From Ktedonobacter racemifer (GTDB taxonomy: Bacteria; Chloroflexota; DTOL01; JACQYG01), in contig DYIS01000041.1 in the NCBI GenBank assembly GCA_020723545.1, positions 1 to 13,001 of the forward strand: DNA of 13,001 nt. The letters are read 5' to 3'. Shown here in pieces: positions 12,928 through 13,001 of the stretch. Below the pieces are notes generated by a model, which was not told where the DNA came from, ran no database searches, and saw nothing but the letters and a program-made list of their open reading frames with translations. A program made the position numbers and the translations under genes. Every line of letters begins with the position of its first letter. The first letter of the stretch is position 1.

Positions 12928-13000
12928 CAGAAACCAGGTTTCTGCAAGAGGGTAGCAGGCCAATCGTATTGGCCGTGAGCCGCCCAACGCGGTTGGGCTC
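12928..13000. repeat. Cluster of three palindromes at the right edge
   Basis: CAGAAACCAGGTTTCTG (12928-12944) is a 17-base near-perfect palindrome. GGCCAAT-CGT-ATTGGCC (12958-12974) is a 7-bp hairpin. CCCAAC-GCG-GTTGGG (12983-12997) is a 6-bp hairpin, with flanking GAG/CTC (12977-12979/12998-13000). They follow the PHP gene by 11 bases. No T-run follows within the window. They may terminate transcription or belong to a dispersed palindromic repeat family. Confidence 0.6.
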
Positions 13001-13001
13001 C

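Noticed and set aside
1..13001. Mobile elements or CRISPR array
   Set aside because: No transposase, integrase, phage protein, terminal inverted repeats with target duplication, or regularly spaced repeats were seen.

Overview
The window is a GC-rich, densely packed stretch of bacterial chromosome made mostly of housekeeping genes. Gene content, the many TTG/GTG starts, the proline-rich DivIC/FtsB-like protein and the pcrA-phosphatase-polX cluster suggest a Chloroflexota member (Anaerolineae-like) or a related deep-branching lineage. This is inferred from style and content only; no 16S gene is present. I see no transposase, integrase, phage gene or CRISPR array.

Layout. 1-350: a MIP18/SufT-type Fe-S assembly protein, open at the left edge. 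347-467: a consensus sigma-70 promoter and tRNA-His(GTG), followed by about 260 bp without a gene that holds two hairpins. 730-1295 (minus): rsfS and a 61-residue single-TM protein, transcribed divergently from the next operon; both promoters lie within 70 bp. 1417-6042 (plus): pcrA helicase, a MtnX-like HAD phosphatase and polX, with overlapping ends that imply one translationally coupled operon. 6107-6535: a DivIC/FtsB-like division protein. 6573-6647 and 6769-6843: initiator tRNA-fMet and a second CAU tRNA (elongator Met), separated by a structured spacer. 6936-10950: tilS, hpt and ftsH. 10976-11416: a hot-dog thioesterase of the FlK type, closed by an intrinsic terminator. 11477-12916: a CehA/McbA-type PHP metallohydrolase. 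12917-13001: three closely packed palindromes.

How the genes fit together. The pcrA operon carries DNA unwinding (PcrA) and gap-filling/3'-end processing (PolX), with a small-molecule-type phosphatase between them whose role there is unexplained. The divIC - tRNA-Met - tilS - hpt - ftsH order resembles the Bacillus subtilis divIC-to-ftsH region and so looks like an old conserved block joining cell division, tRNA decoding, purine salvage and membrane proteolysis. TilS must act on tRNA-Ile2(CAU) but spare tRNA-Met(CAU), and it sits next to two CAU tRNAs.

The most unusual signals are in the short non-coding stretches: an SD/anti-SD hairpin in front of a nine-codon reading frame that runs into the second tRNA; a tRNA with C instead of U at T-loop position 55; an apparently near-leaderless tilS whose promoter abuts the tRNA terminator; and two tRNA promoters whose -35 boxes contain the stop codon of the preceding gene. 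I did not find a convincing wholly new multi-gene system.
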